Made by a program: the position numbers and the translations under genes. Below the pieces are notes generated by a model that was not told where the DNA came from, searched no databases, and worked only from the letters and a program-made list of their open reading frames with translations. Positions 33,132-43,400 of a stretch of 64,000 nt of DNA are shown in pieces. Source of the stretch: Flavobacterium sp. (GTDB lineage Bacteria; Bacteroidota; Bacteroidia; Flavobacteriales; Flavobacteriaceae); NCBI GenBank assembly GCA_015234525.1, contig JADGMX010000021.1:1-64000 (forward strand), given 5' to 3'. Position 1 is the stretch's first letter. Each line of letters opens with the position of its first letter.

Positions 33132-33704
33132 TTATTTATTTATAAAGTCGCGAACTAATTTGTGTGCTTCTTCTTTGGCAACATCAAGATCGTAATTCTT
33201 GATAATCTCGTCAAATTGTGGTGCTGTGGCGAGTTCAACCGAGGCTTTTGCGATTCGCATGCTGATTTTTTCATCGCTTTCGGTCGAGCGTTTTTTCAAT
33301 CGGATCTTGAGTTCGTCAATACTTGGCGGTTTAACAAAAACGGCGAGCGTTTCTTCGGGATACTTTCGTTTGATACGGAGTCCGCCCGCAACATCAATAT
33401 CGAAAATCACATTTTTCCCCTGCGCCCAGATGCGCTCGATTTCGCTGTTTAACGTTCCGTAGAAATTATCGCGATATACTTCCTCCCACTCCAGGAAATC
33501 GTGGTTTTTTATGTGTTTTTTAAATTCTTCAAGCGAAATGAAATAATAGTCTTTTCCGTCGATTTCTTCACCGCGTGGTTCACGTGAGGTTGCCGATACC
33601 GAAAATTCGAGGTTTAACTCGTCGATTCCCAGTAAATGCCTCACAATTGTTGTTTTCCCCGATCCCGATGGTGCTGAAAAAACTATTAACTTCCCGTTCT
33701 TCAT
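33132..33704 (-). CDS. gmk: Guanylate kinase
   Basis: A 190-residue enzyme that phosphorylates GMP to GDP with ATP. It has the P-loop APSGSGKTT at about 11-19, the GMP-binding SATSREPRGEEIDGKDYYF block and the lid KKRSTESDEKISMRIAKA. The length is standard. It is the central gene of yicC-gmk-nadD, with gaps of 9 bp and 1 bp to its neighbours. Confidence 0.97.
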   Translation of the reverse strand: MKNGKLIVFSAPSGSGKTTIVRHLLGIDELNLEFSVSATSREPRGEEIDGKDYYFISLEEFKKHIKNHDFLEWEEVYRDNFYGTLNSEIERIWAQGKNVIFDIDVAGGLRIKRKYPEETLAVFVKPPSIDELKIRLKKRSTESDEKISMRIAKASVELATAPQFDEIIKNYDLDVAKEEAHKLVRDFINK

Positions 33705-33713
33705 TATAGTAGG

Positions 33714-34574
33714 TTAGAGTACATTAAGTACTTGTTCTTTGATTTTTTCGAGTTCATCTTTCATCTGAACTACTAATTTCTGCATTTGCGCATGATTTGA
33801 TTTTGAACCCATGGTGTTAATCTCGCGTCCCATTTCCTGAACGATAAAGCCGAGCTTTCGACCGTTGGCTTCAGTTCCGGCGAGAGTTTCAATAAAATAA
33901 TTAAGGTGATTCTCTAAACGGACTTTCTCTTCCGTGATGTCGTATTTTTCCAGGTAATAAATGAGTTCCTGTTCAAACCGGTTTTCATCAACAGTGGTGG
34001 CAAGTTCAGTGATTGCCGTTTTTAAACGCGTTTTTACGGTTTCGATACGTTCAGTGTCAAGGGCTACCGTCTCGTTCATCATGCTCATGATATTTGCGAT
34101 TCGGTATAGAAATTCCTTTTCAAGTGCGATTCCCTCGGACGTTCTAAATTGACAGATGTTTTTTAGCGCTTCGTCAATTGCGACTTCAATGATTTTCCAA
34201 TCGTCGTCATTGATTTCATCTCGCTCTGTTTTAATGGCATCAGGCATTCTAACAGCCATTTTCATCAGTTCGGTCTGATCGGCATCAGGAAGGATTTCAC
34301 GTAATTGTGCGATGTAAGCTTTAACGATTGGTGCGTTGACCCGGGTTGAAGTTACTTCGGTACTGTTTTCAAGATAAACGGAAAGGTCGATCTTTCCGCG
34401 TTCAAGCACTTGAGATATCTTATTTCGAAGGCCGAGTTCCATTTCGCGGTAAACTGAAGGAAGCCTCACGCTTACATCAAGTCCCTTACTGTTTAGCGAT
34501 TTAACTTCAACGGTAATTTTCTTATCTGCCATTTGCAGCGTCGATTTACCAAAACCGGTCATTGATTGTATCAT
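33714..34574 (-). CDS. yicC: YicC family protein
   Basis: A 286-residue protein of the YicC family, recognised from the N-terminal MIQSMTGFGK and the C-terminal KLGFIVQEMGREINTMGSKSNHAQMQKLVVQMKDELEKIKEQ block. YicC of E. coli has been described as an endoribonuclease that affects small-RNA turnover, and the C-terminal DUF1732 carries the conserved acidic and His residues. It is the first gene of the operon with gmk and nadD, and has a -7 element 18 bp upstream. Confidence 0.93.
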   Translation of the reverse strand: MIQSMTGFGKSTLQMADKKITVEVKSLNSKGLDVSVRLPSVYREMELGLRNKISQVLERGKIDLSVYLENSTEVTSTRVNAPIVKAYIAQLREILPDADQTELMKMAVRMPDAIKTERDEINDDDWKIIEVAIDEALKNICQFRTSEGIALEKEFLYRIANIMSMMNETVALDTERIETVKTRLKTAITELATTVDENRFEQELIYYLEKYDITEEKVRLENHLNYFIETLAGTEANGRKLGFIVQEMGREINTMGSKSNHAQMQKLVVQMKDELEKIKEQVLNVL

Positions 34575-34591
34575 ACAAAAATTTAAAGGTG

Positions 34592-34599
34592 CAAATATA
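34592..34599 (-). promoter_or_regulatory. -7 element of yicC-gmk-nadD
   Basis: TATATTTG on the minus strand matches TAnnTTTG and lies 17 bp before the yicC start codon at 34574. Confidence 0.5.
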
Positions 34600-34634
34600 G
34601 CGATTTCAAAACTTGGCGCTTGTTCTTTTTCAGG

Positions 34635-34988
34635 CTATTGTAGTGCTGCGATTGCTTCGGCGACAACTTTTTGGCTGTTTCCAACGTAGATTTGTCCGTT
34701 AACAACAATCACCGGACGGCTTAAAAAAGTGTAATGTTCAAGTAGCAACGCGCGAATATCTTCTTCGCTTAAATCTTTATTTTTAAGATCTCTGGATTTG
34801 TATAATTGTGCCTTCCGACTGAAAAGCGCATTGTAACTTCCGGCCATTTCTTTAAGTTGGTCGAGCTGATTCTCAGTAATCGGATTTTGCCGGATATCCT
34901 GAAATGTCAATTTGTCCTGATTCGGAAGTTGTTTGATGATCTTGCGGCAAGTATCACAAGAGGCGAGATAAAATATTGTATTTTCCAT
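34635..34988 (-). CDS. ArsC/Spx-like thioredoxin-fold protein
   Basis: A 117-residue protein of the ArsC / YffB / Spx family. Cys11 and Cys14 form a CDTC motif in the position of the glutaredoxin active site. Later parts of the family pattern are present: DIRQNPITENQLDQL, LYKSRDLKNKDLSEEDIRALLLEHYTFLSRPVIVVNGQIYVG (Arg before Pro-Val). True arsenate reductases carry a single catalytic Cys and a distinct Arg set, and no ars gene is near, so a general thiol oxidoreductase is as likely. It stands alone, upstream of yicC on the same strand. Confidence 0.85.
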   Translation of the reverse strand: MENTIFYLASCDTCRKIIKQLPNQDKLTFQDIRQNPITENQLDQLKEMAGSYNALFSRKAQLYKSRDLKNKDLSEEDIRALLLEHYTFLSRPVIVVNGQIYVGNSQKVVAEAIAALQ

Positions 34989-35088
34989 CGAAAGTAGCTG
35001 TAGTTAAACGTATTGCTGATAATTGGCCATTAAGCGGTTACCGAGGCTAAATTATTCATAAACATTCGGCTATCGAATTTGTAATTGA

Positions 35089-35096
35089 TAAATTTG
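35089..35096 (+). promoter_or_regulatory. -7 element of cystathionine gamma-synthase
   Basis: TAAATTTG matches TAnnTTTG and lies 17 bp before the start codon at 35114. Confidence 0.5.
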
Positions 35097-35113
35097 CGAT
35101 TAAATTTTACGAC

Positions 35114-36256
35114 ATGAAATTCAACACGAAAACAATACACGGTGGCCAACACCACGATCCGGCAACAGGCGCCGTAATGCCTCCTGTTTATCAAACGTCT
35201 ACATACATCCAGACTTCGCCCGGAACTCCGCTTGCCGAATACGAATATAGCCGGGCTGCAAACCCGACCCGAACTGCTCTCGAAAACGCGTTGGCGAGCA
35301 TTGAAAACGGTGCTAGAGGCCTGGCATTTTCATCCGGACTTGCCGCAACTGATTGTCTTTTGCGATCTTTCAAAGCGGGTGACGAAATCATTGCCATGGA
35401 TGATTTATACGGCGGAACTTACCGAATGTTTACCAAGATATACAAAGATTCGGGGATCGTGTTTCATTTTGTGGATATGAACGATATTGAGAAATTCAAA
35501 TCGCTGATCAACGAAAACACGAAGATGATCTGGGTTGAAACTCCGACAAACCCGTTGATGAAACTTGCAGATATTGAAGCCATCGCAAAAATCACCAGGG
35601 AAAAGAAAATTCTTTTTGCAGTCGACAATACTTTTGCAACGCCATACCTTCAAAAACCACTTGATCTTGGTGCCGATGTTGTGATGCATTCAGCAACAAA
35701 ATACCTTGGCGGACATTCAGATGTTGTCGCGGGTGCGCTGATCATTAAAGATGAAGCTCTGGGCGAGCAACTCCATTTCCAGCAATTTGCAACCGGCGCA
35801 ACCCTTGGCCCGATGGATTCGTTTTTGGTGTTACGCGGAATAAAAACACTTCATATCAGAATGCAACGCCATTGCGAAAACGGTGAGAAAGTGGCTCAGT
35901 ATTTAAATAATCACCCAAAGATTAAAACGGTGTTTTATCCTGGGCTTGAAGATCATCCGTTTCACGACATCGCTAAAAAGCAAATGAGTGGTTTCGGCGG
36001 AATGGTTTCATTTACGTTCGCTTCAGGCGCAAAAGCGGATTCTATCAAATTCCTGGAGAACCTGAAAGTATTTACATTGGCGGAATCGCTGGGCGGTGTT
36101 GAATCCTTGGCAAATCATCCGGCGCTGATGACGCACGCCTCAATCCCGGAAGATAAGCGAAAGGAAATCGGAATATCAGACGATTTGGTAAGGCTAAGCG
36201 TTGGAATTGAAGATGCTGATGACCTTATCGCAGATTTGGAACAAGCTTTAAAATAG
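35114..36256 (+). CDS. metB: Cystathionine gamma-synthase / trans-sulfuration PLP enzyme
   Basis: A 380-residue PLP-dependent enzyme of the Cys/Met metabolism family. The Schiff-base lysine is Lys196 (MHSATKYLGGHSD), with the cofactor-binding FSSGLAA, Tyr/Arg (YEYSRAANPTR) and the C-terminal ESLGGVESLANHPALMTH block. It probably joins an activated homoserine to cysteine. The family also includes cystathionine gamma-lyases and beta-lyases of near-identical sequence, so the exact reaction and symbol are less certain than the family. It is a single gene with promoter-like element and terminator. Confidence 0.88.
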   Translation: MKFNTKTIHGGQHHDPATGAVMPPVYQTSTYIQTSPGTPLAEYEYSRAANPTRTALENALASIENGARGLAFSSGLAATDCLLRSFKAGDEIIAMDDLYGGTYRMFTKIYKDSGIVFHFVDMNDIEKFKSLINENTKMIWVETPTNPLMKLADIEAIAKITREKKILFAVDNTFATPYLQKPLDLGADVVMHSATKYLGGHSDVVAGALIIKDEALGEQLHFQQFATGATLGPMDSFLVLRGIKTLHIRMQRHCENGEKVAQYLNNHPKIKTVFYPGLEDHPFHDIAKKQMSGFGGMVSFTFASGAKADSIKFLENLKVFTLAESLGGVESLANHPALMTHASIPEDKRKEIGISDDLVRLSVGIEDADDLIADLEQALK

Positions 36257-36264
36257 CAGTAACG

Positions 36265-36299
36265 AAAAAGCCCGGATGAATGAACGTCCGGGCTTTTTT
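36265..36299. terminator. Bidirectional terminator
   Basis: A perfect 12-bp stem (36265-36276 with 36287-36298) with A and T runs on both flanks lies between convergent genes ending at 36256 (+) and 36315 (-). Confidence 0.88.
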
Positions 36300-36314
36300 G
36301 ATTGTTTATTTGAC

Positions 36315-37097
36315 CTATTGTAAGTAGTAGATATATCCGAAATTGATCCAAACGTTCCAGTCGTTTGCTTTGTTTTCAGTATATATTTTCGGATCCGGAT
36401 TTAAACCATCAACCCAGTCAGAAAAGTAATATTGAAGTCTGAAATCGAGCATTAAATCTGAAAGTTCGGTTAATTTATAACGGGTTCCCACACTTCCTAC
36501 AATCGACCAAACCGTTCCGCCTTCACTGGTAGTCGCACCCGCATATTTTACCGGAGTTGTCAGTGGTGTTCCGAGTTCGCCTAAAGTCGAATATGCCTCA
36601 GGGTCATAAAAACTAAACTGGCCGCCTAAACTGATAAAAGGTGCCCAGCCGCCAATAGTTGATGAGAAATCACGAATGCTTAACGGAAAATATTCCAATT
36701 GCATTCCGATATTGGTTATTGAACTGCTTCCACGCATTCCGCGTAGTTGTTGCGTCCATAATTTATTTGGATTTCCGTCAACCCATTCGCCGTAATGTTG
36801 CAAATTGGTTTTATTGTAAGAGAGCTCGCTTCGAAGTTTAAAATGGTCATTAAAGTAAGTCTCAGGAGTATAACAGTTACATTCTGCTTTGTATGAAAAG
36901 TTGAGGTAGTGGATGATACCGATTCCGTAGCCTACATTTCCGCTGTTGGTTTCAAAATCACTCCGAACTCCGTAATCAGATTGAAGCGCAACAGGACCTG
37001 CGATGACACCAACCTCGTGCGAAAAGCCATACTGAGCAACCGCAGCATTGGCAAATCCGATGAGCAGCATGCAGGTTAAAATCAGGTTTTTGGGCAT
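36315..37097 (-). CDS. Outer-membrane protein of the THC0290_0291 type
   Basis: A 260-residue exported protein. The signal peptide ends at AAVAQ (about residue 22). The mature part opens YGFSHEVGVIAGPVALQSDYG, contains YLNFSYKAECNCYTPETYFNDHFKLRSELSYNKTNLQHYG and ends in beta strands with aromatic residues (INFGYIYYLQ), as in a small outer-membrane barrel. From memory this matches a flavobacterial family called THC0290_0291, of unknown role. A CNC pair in a periplasmic turn or loop might form a disulfide with another cysteine; no other cysteine is present in the mature part. The -7 element lies 26 bp upstream. Confidence 0.82.
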   Translation of the reverse strand: MPKNLILTCMLLIGFANAAVAQYGFSHEVGVIAGPVALQSDYGVRSDFETNSGNVGYGIGIIHYLNFSYKAECNCYTPETYFNDHFKLRSELSYNKTNLQHYGEWVDGNPNKLWTQQLRGMRGSSSITNIGMQLEYFPLSIRDFSSTIGGWAPFISLGGQFSFYDPEAYSTLGELGTPLTTPVKYAGATTSEGGTVWSIVGSVGTRYKLTELSDLMLDFRLQYYFSDWVDGLNPDPKIYTENKANDWNVWINFGYIYYLQ

Positions 37098-37123
37098 TGT
37101 ATCTAAGGTATTTAGTTTGCTGA

Positions 37124-37131
37124 CAAATATA
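37124..37131 (-). promoter_or_regulatory. -7 element of the THC0290_0291-type gene
   Basis: TATATTTG on the minus strand matches TAnnTTTG, 26 bp before the start codon at 37097. Confidence 0.5.
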
Positions 37132-37382
37132 TAAAAACATCGTTCACTTACTAAAATAAATTAAAAAATACTTAAAACTGGCTGTCATCTTTAGATTTTA
37201 CAATGTTTTCATTATCAGCAATATTCGTTTGGAATTGCCGACGATTCACCAGAATGATGCTGTCTGAAGCATATCAAATGGCTTCAAATACCTTACAAAA
37301 TTTTATCAAAGACAAAATTTGACTGATCTTCTCTCAGATGTTTCCTCACAAATATGAAATCCCGATTTCCTGCGTTTTGACT

Positions 37383-37390
37383 TATATTTG
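37383..37390 (+). promoter_or_regulatory. -7 element of the porZ-recO unit
   Basis: TATATTTG matches TAnnTTTG and lies 19 bp before the start codon at 37410. Confidence 0.5.
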
Positions 37391-37409
37391 TTGACTCGAA
37401 TTTCTACTT

Positions 37410-39695
37410 ATGAACGTGTTCTTTCGGATTTTTCTTTTACTTTTCATTTCCAATCTAGCTCATTCGCAGTCGGCTATGTGGAAAGGTTATTTTTCATATA
37501 ATGAAATCAAAGACTTGTCGCAATCTAGCAACGCAATTTTTGCCGCCGCCGAAAATGCGATCTTCTCCAAAAATTTAAATACCAATGTTTTAAAAACGGT
37601 CAATACCGTCGACGGTCTCTCAGGAAACACAATCACCGCACTCTATCACAGTGTTACTGCCAATAAAACCATTGTCGGATACCAAAACGGACTAATAATC
37701 GTCGTCAACCAAACCGACGGCTCAATGACCAACGTGGTCGATATTATCAACAAACAAATATCGCCAAACATTAAAAAAGTGAATCACTTCGCCGAGTATA
37801 ACGGGATTGTATATGTTTCGTGCGACTTCGGGATTGTGCAATACAATTTAAACACGTTACAATTCGGAAATACTTTTTTCATCGGTGATAACGGCGCAGA
37901 AATTATCGTTTCTCAATCAACAGTATTTGACGGTAAAATTTATGCCGCCACGAACTTCGGACTCCGCAGCGCTACCGTAACCAATCCGAATTTGGTCGAT
38001 TTCAGTCAGTGGACTCAAATTTTGTCAGGAAGTTGGAGTGGAGTTGAAGCTGTTGGTGATGAGCTGTTGGCGGTTAATGCTTCCGGTCAGATAAACCGAT
38101 TTAACGGAACCGGCTTCAACGTATTCTCGCAACTTCCACTTCCGGCCGTCGATTTTCGTCGTGGCGAGTCGAATCTGATAGTTACCACACCAAATCGGGT
38201 TTATGTTTATAATGAAGATCTGACCTTAATCAATCAAATAACAAACGCGTCGGTTCAGCAACCAAATGTTGTTTTTACAGCTGCCACAACTATCGCCGAT
38301 CGAATTTTTATCGGTACAATGACTCACGGTGTGCTTTCAACGTATTCCAGCAATCCAACCTCGTTTGAAAGTATTAGTCCCGACGGTCCGCTCCGAAATA
38401 ACATGTTTGCAATTAATGGCTCAACCGGTAATTTATGGGCGGTTTATGGCGATTATAGTGTTGATTATGCGGTTGATCCCGTGAAAACCCACGGTGTCAG
38501 TAAGTTTACCTCTAACGGCTGGTTGAATATTCCATATGATGAGGTTCACGAGCCTGGAAAAGAAGCGTACAATTTATCGCGGATAACGGTCAATCCAAAC
38601 AATGAAAACGACGTTTACATCAGTTCGTATTTCTCGGGACTTTTAAGGTTTGATAACGATCAGCTGATTACACAATACGATCAATCAAACAGTGGATTGG
38701 AAAGTATAAACTCGCCCAATTACATCAGTGTCCGGATTGGCGAAACAGCTTTCGACCGCGCCGGAAATCTTTGGATGACCAATGCATTGATTCAGAATCC
38801 GCTAAAAGTTTTGCGAACCAACGGAACATGGCAGTCGTATAATATGGAAGGCGTTGTTACCAATTGGATCAGCGCGCGATATGGCAAACTGACCATCGAC
38901 AAGAACGATACGAAATGGATTGCCACAGCTTACGACGGCTTAATCGGATTTAATGAAAACGGAAATGTTTTTAAAACACTCCGAATGGGCTCTGAAGCCG
39001 GAAATCTTCCCATAAATGATGCTCGTGTGGCCGCTGTCGACAATCGAAACGCACTTTGGATCGGTACTCGCCGTGGACTTCGCGTGCTTCCAAGTGTTGA
39101 TCGATTCCGGAACGAAGGCCAGCTTACGGCAAATCCAATTATTATTATTGAAGACGGCGTAGCGCAAGAGCTTTTGTACGAACAATTTATCATGGATATC
39201 GTGGTCGACGGTGCAAATAATAAGTGGATCGCTACGGCGGATGCCGGTGTTTTCATGGTGTCGCCAAACGGTCAGGAAACCATTCACAGATTTACGGCTG
39301 AAAATTCGCCTTTGCCAAGTAACAACGTAAACGACATCGATATCAATGGTGCCACCGGTGAAGTTTTTATCGCAACATCACGCGGATTAGTTTCGTTTAA
39401 GGGAATTTCGACTGACGCGAACCAGAATCTGAATAATGTTGTGGTTTATCCAAATCCGGTGCGACCCGAATATAACGGAACTGTAAAAATTAGCGGTTTG
39501 ATTGATGATGCCAATGTTAAGATCGCAGATATCGGCGGAAATTTGGTTTATGAAACATTTGCAGAAGGCGGAACCATTGAATGGGATACGACCGCATTCG
39601 GAAAATACAAGGTTGCATCAGGCGTGTACATGATTTTTATTTCGTCAAGCGATGGTACTGAAACCAAAGTGAAAAAGGTGATGATCATTCGGTAA
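37410..39695 (+). CDS. porZ: PorZ-like T9SS beta-propeller protein
   Basis: A 761-residue exported protein. After the signal peptide (cut after LAHSQ, about residue 20) come two-component-regulator-type propeller repeats, seen as recurring GLSGNTITAL, VYVSCDFGIVQYN, IYAATNFGLR, DRAGNLWMTN and NNKWIATADAGVF units. The C-terminal ~85 residues are a T9SS sorting-type domain (VVVYPNPV, VKIADIGGNLVYE, SGVYMIFISS, KKVMIIR). PorZ is the Por component that feeds anionic lipopolysaccharide to the PorU sortase at the cell surface. The position just before recO matches other Flavobacteriia as I recall. It is 3 bp upstream of recO. Confidence 0.85.
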   Translation: MNVFFRIFLLLFISNLAHSQSAMWKGYFSYNEIKDLSQSSNAIFAAAENAIFSKNLNTNVLKTVNTVDGLSGNTITALYHSVTANKTIVGYQNGLIIVVNQTDGSMTNVVDIINKQISPNIKKVNHFAEYNGIVYVSCDFGIVQYNLNTLQFGNTFFIGDNGAEIIVSQSTVFDGKIYAATNFGLRSATVTNPNLVDFSQWTQILSGSWSGVEAVGDELLAVNASGQINRFNGTGFNVFSQLPLPAVDFRRGESNLIVTTPNRVYVYNEDLTLINQITNASVQQPNVVFTAATTIADRIFIGTMTHGVLSTYSSNPTSFESISPDGPLRNNMFAINGSTGNLWAVYGDYSVDYAVDPVKTHGVSKFTSNGWLNIPYDEVHEPGKEAYNLSRITVNPNNENDVYISSYFSGLLRFDNDQLITQYDQSNSGLESINSPNYISVRIGETAFDRAGNLWMTNALIQNPLKVLRTNGTWQSYNMEGVVTNWISARYGKLTIDKNDTKWIATAYDGLIGFNENGNVFKTLRMGSEAGNLPINDARVAAVDNRNALWIGTRRGLRVLPSVDRFRNEGQLTANPIIIIEDGVAQELLYEQFIMDIVVDGANNKWIATADAGVFMVSPNGQETIHRFTAENSPLPSNNVNDIDINGATGEVFIATSRGLVSFKGISTDANQNLNNVVVYPNPVRPEYNGTVKISGLIDDANVKIADIGGNLVYETFAEGGTIEWDTTAFGKYKVASGVYMIFISSSDGTETKVKKVMIIR

Positions 39696-39698
39696 ATT

Positions 39699-40412
39699 AT
39701 GCTTGTCAAAACCAAAGCAATTGTCATCAGCTCACTGCGCTATCAAGATAAAGGTTTGATCGTTAGGTGTTTTACGGAATCTGACGGACTCAAATCTTAT
39801 TTTATCCGAAATGCATATTCACAAGGAAAATCTGCACAAAAGATCGCATACTTTCAACCGTTGACCATACTCGAAATCGAGGCAAATCACAAAAACAAAG
39901 GAACGCTCGAAACCATAAAAGACGTGCGGCTTGCAATTCCTTTTGAGTCGGCGAATACCGATATTTTAAAGTGTACAATTCTAATGTTTGTTGGCGAAAT
40001 GCTTCACAACAGCATTCGTGAAGAAGAAGCGAACACCGATTTTTATGCCTATCTCGAAGCTGCATTGTTGTGGCTTGACACGCACGACCAGACGTCAAAT
40101 TTTCATTTGATTTTGATGATGGAAACCACCAAATTCCTCGGATTTTATCCTGATATCGATCAACTGAAAGCTGAATTTTTCGATTTGAGTGCCGGAACAT
40201 TTACCAATTATCAATCGGTGAGTTGCCTTTCATCTGAGGAAACAAATCTGCTAAGAAGGCTTATCGGAGTAAAGTTCGGTGGAAGCCAAAATATCTTTAG
40301 CGCCAATGAGCGTCAGCAGTTGCTAAAAATACTGATCGATTATTACACACTTCACATTGATGGGTTTAGAAAACCTAAGTCGCTCGAAGTCTTGAAGGAA
40401 GTCTTTGCGTAA
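39699..40412 (+). CDS. recO: DNA repair protein RecO
   Basis: A 237-residue recombination mediator that helps RecA load on SSB-coated DNA and anneals strands. The N-terminal OB-fold opens LVKTKAIVISSLRYQDKGLIVRCFTESDGLKSY, the family hallmark; the rest is the helical C-domain. The Cys zinc site typical of some RecO proteins is not evident. It follows porZ with a 3-bp gap, so it is co-transcribed. Confidence 0.95.
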   Translation: MLVKTKAIVISSLRYQDKGLIVRCFTESDGLKSYFIRNAYSQGKSAQKIAYFQPLTILEIEANHKNKGTLETIKDVRLAIPFESANTDILKCTILMFVGEMLHNSIREEEANTDFYAYLEAALLWLDTHDQTSNFHLILMMETTKFLGFYPDIDQLKAEFFDLSAGTFTNYQSVSCLSSEETNLLRRLIGVKFGGSQNIFSANERQQLLKILIDYYTLHIDGFRKPKSLEVLKEVFA

Positions 40413-40478
40413 AGCGTTAGTGCCGAACCAAACTGTCTAAAAAAATCCTTACTTTCGCACACGCGAAAAGAAAACACC

Positions 40479-43400
40479 ATGAGCAGTAAATTCACGGAAT
40501 ACAAAGGGCTTGACTTACCGGCTGCGGCCAATGAGGTTCTAGACTTCTGGAAACAAGAAAATATATTCGAGAAAAGCGTCACATCACGCGAGGGCAAACA
40601 ACCATTCGTGTTTTTCGAAGGTCCGCCGTCAGCGAACGGTTTACCCGGAATTCACCACGTAATGTCGCGTGCCATCAAAGATATTTTTTGCCGATACAAA
40701 ACTCAAAAAGGGTTTCAGGTAAAACGTAAAGCGGGTTGGGACACACACGGTCTTCCGGTTGAGCTCGGCACCGAAAAAGAACTCGGAATTACAAAAGAAG
40801 ACATCGGAAAATCGATTTCGATCGAAGAATACAACGAAGCTTGTAAGAGAACCGTTATGCGTTACACCGACGTCTGGAACGATCTCACTGAAAAAATGGG
40901 CTACTGGGTTGATATGGAAGATCCGTATGTAACCTACAAGCCGAAATATATGGAAACGGTTTGGTGGCTTTTAAAGCAAATCTACGATAAAGGATTGCTA
41001 TACAAAGGCTACACGATTCAGCCGTATTCGCCAAAATCAGGAACCGGATTGAGCTCGCATGAGGTAAATCAGCCGGGTTGCTATCGCGATGTAACCGATA
41101 CGACAATCACGGCGCAGTTCAAAGTTGAAGCGCATCACAAAGCCGAATTACTGGCAAAGTTTGATGCTAATGAAACAGCTATTGATGAGGTTTTCTTCCT
41201 CGCCTGGACCACAACTCCGTGGACACTTCCGAGCAATACGGCGTTAACGGTTGGGCCAAAAATCGATTATGTTTTGGTTCAAACATTTAACCAATATACA
41301 TTCCGCCCCGTAACGGTTATTTTAGCAAAGAACCTTGTGGGAAAACAATTTGCAAAGTCGTATTTTGAAAGTTCGGATGCGTCCGATTTTGAAAATTTCA
41401 AAGAAGGCGATAAGAAGATTCCGTATCAGATTTTAGGATCTTGTGACGGCGAAACCCTCGTTGGAACAAAGTACGAGCAATTATTGAACTACGTGCTTCC
41501 ATATGAAAATGCTGAGAACGCTTTCCGCGTCATTTCGGCTGATTTCGTAACGACTGAAGATGGAACAGGAATCGTTCATACCGCGCCGACTTTTGGTGCC
41601 GATGATGCCAAAGCGGCAAAAGATGCAACTCCGGAAGTTCCGCCGATGCTGGTTTTGGATGATAACGGAAATCCGGTGCCGCTTGTTGATCTGCAAGGGA
41701 AGTTCACGTCGCATGTTGGCGATTTGGCCGGAAAATATGTGAAGAATGAGTACTATGATTCGGGTCAGGCTCCTGAACGATCAGTAGATGTCGAGATCGC
41801 AATCCGATTAAAAGAAGAAAACAGAGCTTGGAAAGTCGAAAAGTATGTGCACAGTTATCCGCACAGCTGGCGTACCGACGAGCCCATTTTATACTATCCG
41901 CTAGACTCGTGGTTTGTAAAAGTCACCGAGATCCGCGATCGCATGTTCGAACTTAACGATTCGATTAATTGGAAGCCAAAAGCAACCGGTGAAGGCCGTT
42001 TCGGAAATTGGTTGAAAAATGCAAACGACTGGAATCTCTCGCGCTCACGATACTGGGGAATTCCGCTTCCAATCTGGAGAACCGAAGACAAATCCGAGGA
42101 AATCCTGATCGGGTCGGTTGAAGAATTATTTAACGAGATTGAAAAATCGGTTGCAGCCGGTATTCAATCGGAGAATCCGTTTAAAGGATTTGAAATCGGC
42201 AATATGTCTGACGAGAATTACGACATCGTCGATCTTCATAAAAATGTGGTCGATCAGATCACGCTTGTATCGCCTTCAGGCAAACCGATGAAGCGCGAGG
42301 CAGATCTTATCGATGTATGGTTTGATTCTGGTTCGATGCCATATGCGCAATGGCACTATCCATTCGAAAATCGCGATAAAATTGATCAAAATAAAGACTT
42401 TCCAGCTGATTTTATAGCGGAAGGTGTCGACCAGACCCGGGGTTGGTTTTATACGCTTCACGCGATTTCATCATTAGTTTTTGATAAAGTTGCTTATAAA
42501 AATGTTGTTTCAAACGGACTTGTTCTCGACAAGAATGGTCAGAAAATGTCTAAGCGACTTGGAAATGCTGCTGATCCGTTCGAAACCATTGGCGAATATG
42601 GCGCTGATGCCACTCGTTGGTATATGATTTCCAACGCCAATCCGTGGGACAATTTAAAGTTCGATATCGAAGGAATTGCTGAGGTCCGCCGAAAATTCTT
42701 CGGAACGCTTTACAATACGTATTCTTTCTTCGCGCTTTATGCCAATATTGATAAATTCAGTTATGCTGAAGCGGATATTCCGGTGAATGAGCGACCAGAA
42801 ATTGACCGGTGGATTTTATCGGAATTGCAAACGTTGGTGAAAGATGTTGATGCTTTCTATGCTGATTACGAACCGACCAAAGCCACCAGAGCGATCTCAG
42901 ATTTTGTTCAGGAAAACCTGAGTAATTGGTATGTGAGACTTTGCCGCCGTCGCTTCTGGAAAGGCGATTACGCGCAGGATAAAATTGCGGCGTATCAAAC
43001 ATTGTATACGTGTCTTTTGACTGTTGCCAAACTCAGCGCGCCGGTTGCTCCATTCTATATGGATCGGCTTTATCGCGATCTGACCCGCGCCACAAATTCG
43101 GAGCGTTTTGAAAGCGTCCATCTGGCTGTTTTCCCAACCGCCGATGAGTCGATGATCGATAAATCGCTGGAAAGCAAAATGAATAAAGCACAGACGATTT
43201 CGTCGCTGGTTTTATCACTTCGCAAAAAAGAAATGATTAAGGTTCGTCAGCCGCTGCAGCGAATTATGATTCCTGTTTTGGATCAGCAACAGCGTCAGGA
43301 GATTGAAGCCGTTTCAAACCTCATAAAAGCTGAAGTAAACGTTAAGGAAATCGAGCTTTTGGACGACGCGTCGGGTGTCATTGTAAAGCAGATTAAGCCA

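Larger units (their letters stand above)
37098..37409. other. 312-bp divergent intergenic region
   Basis: It holds a leftward -7 element at 37124-37131 and a rightward one at 37383-37390. The ~250 bp between them shows no gene, repeat or clear hairpin. Confidence 0.5.
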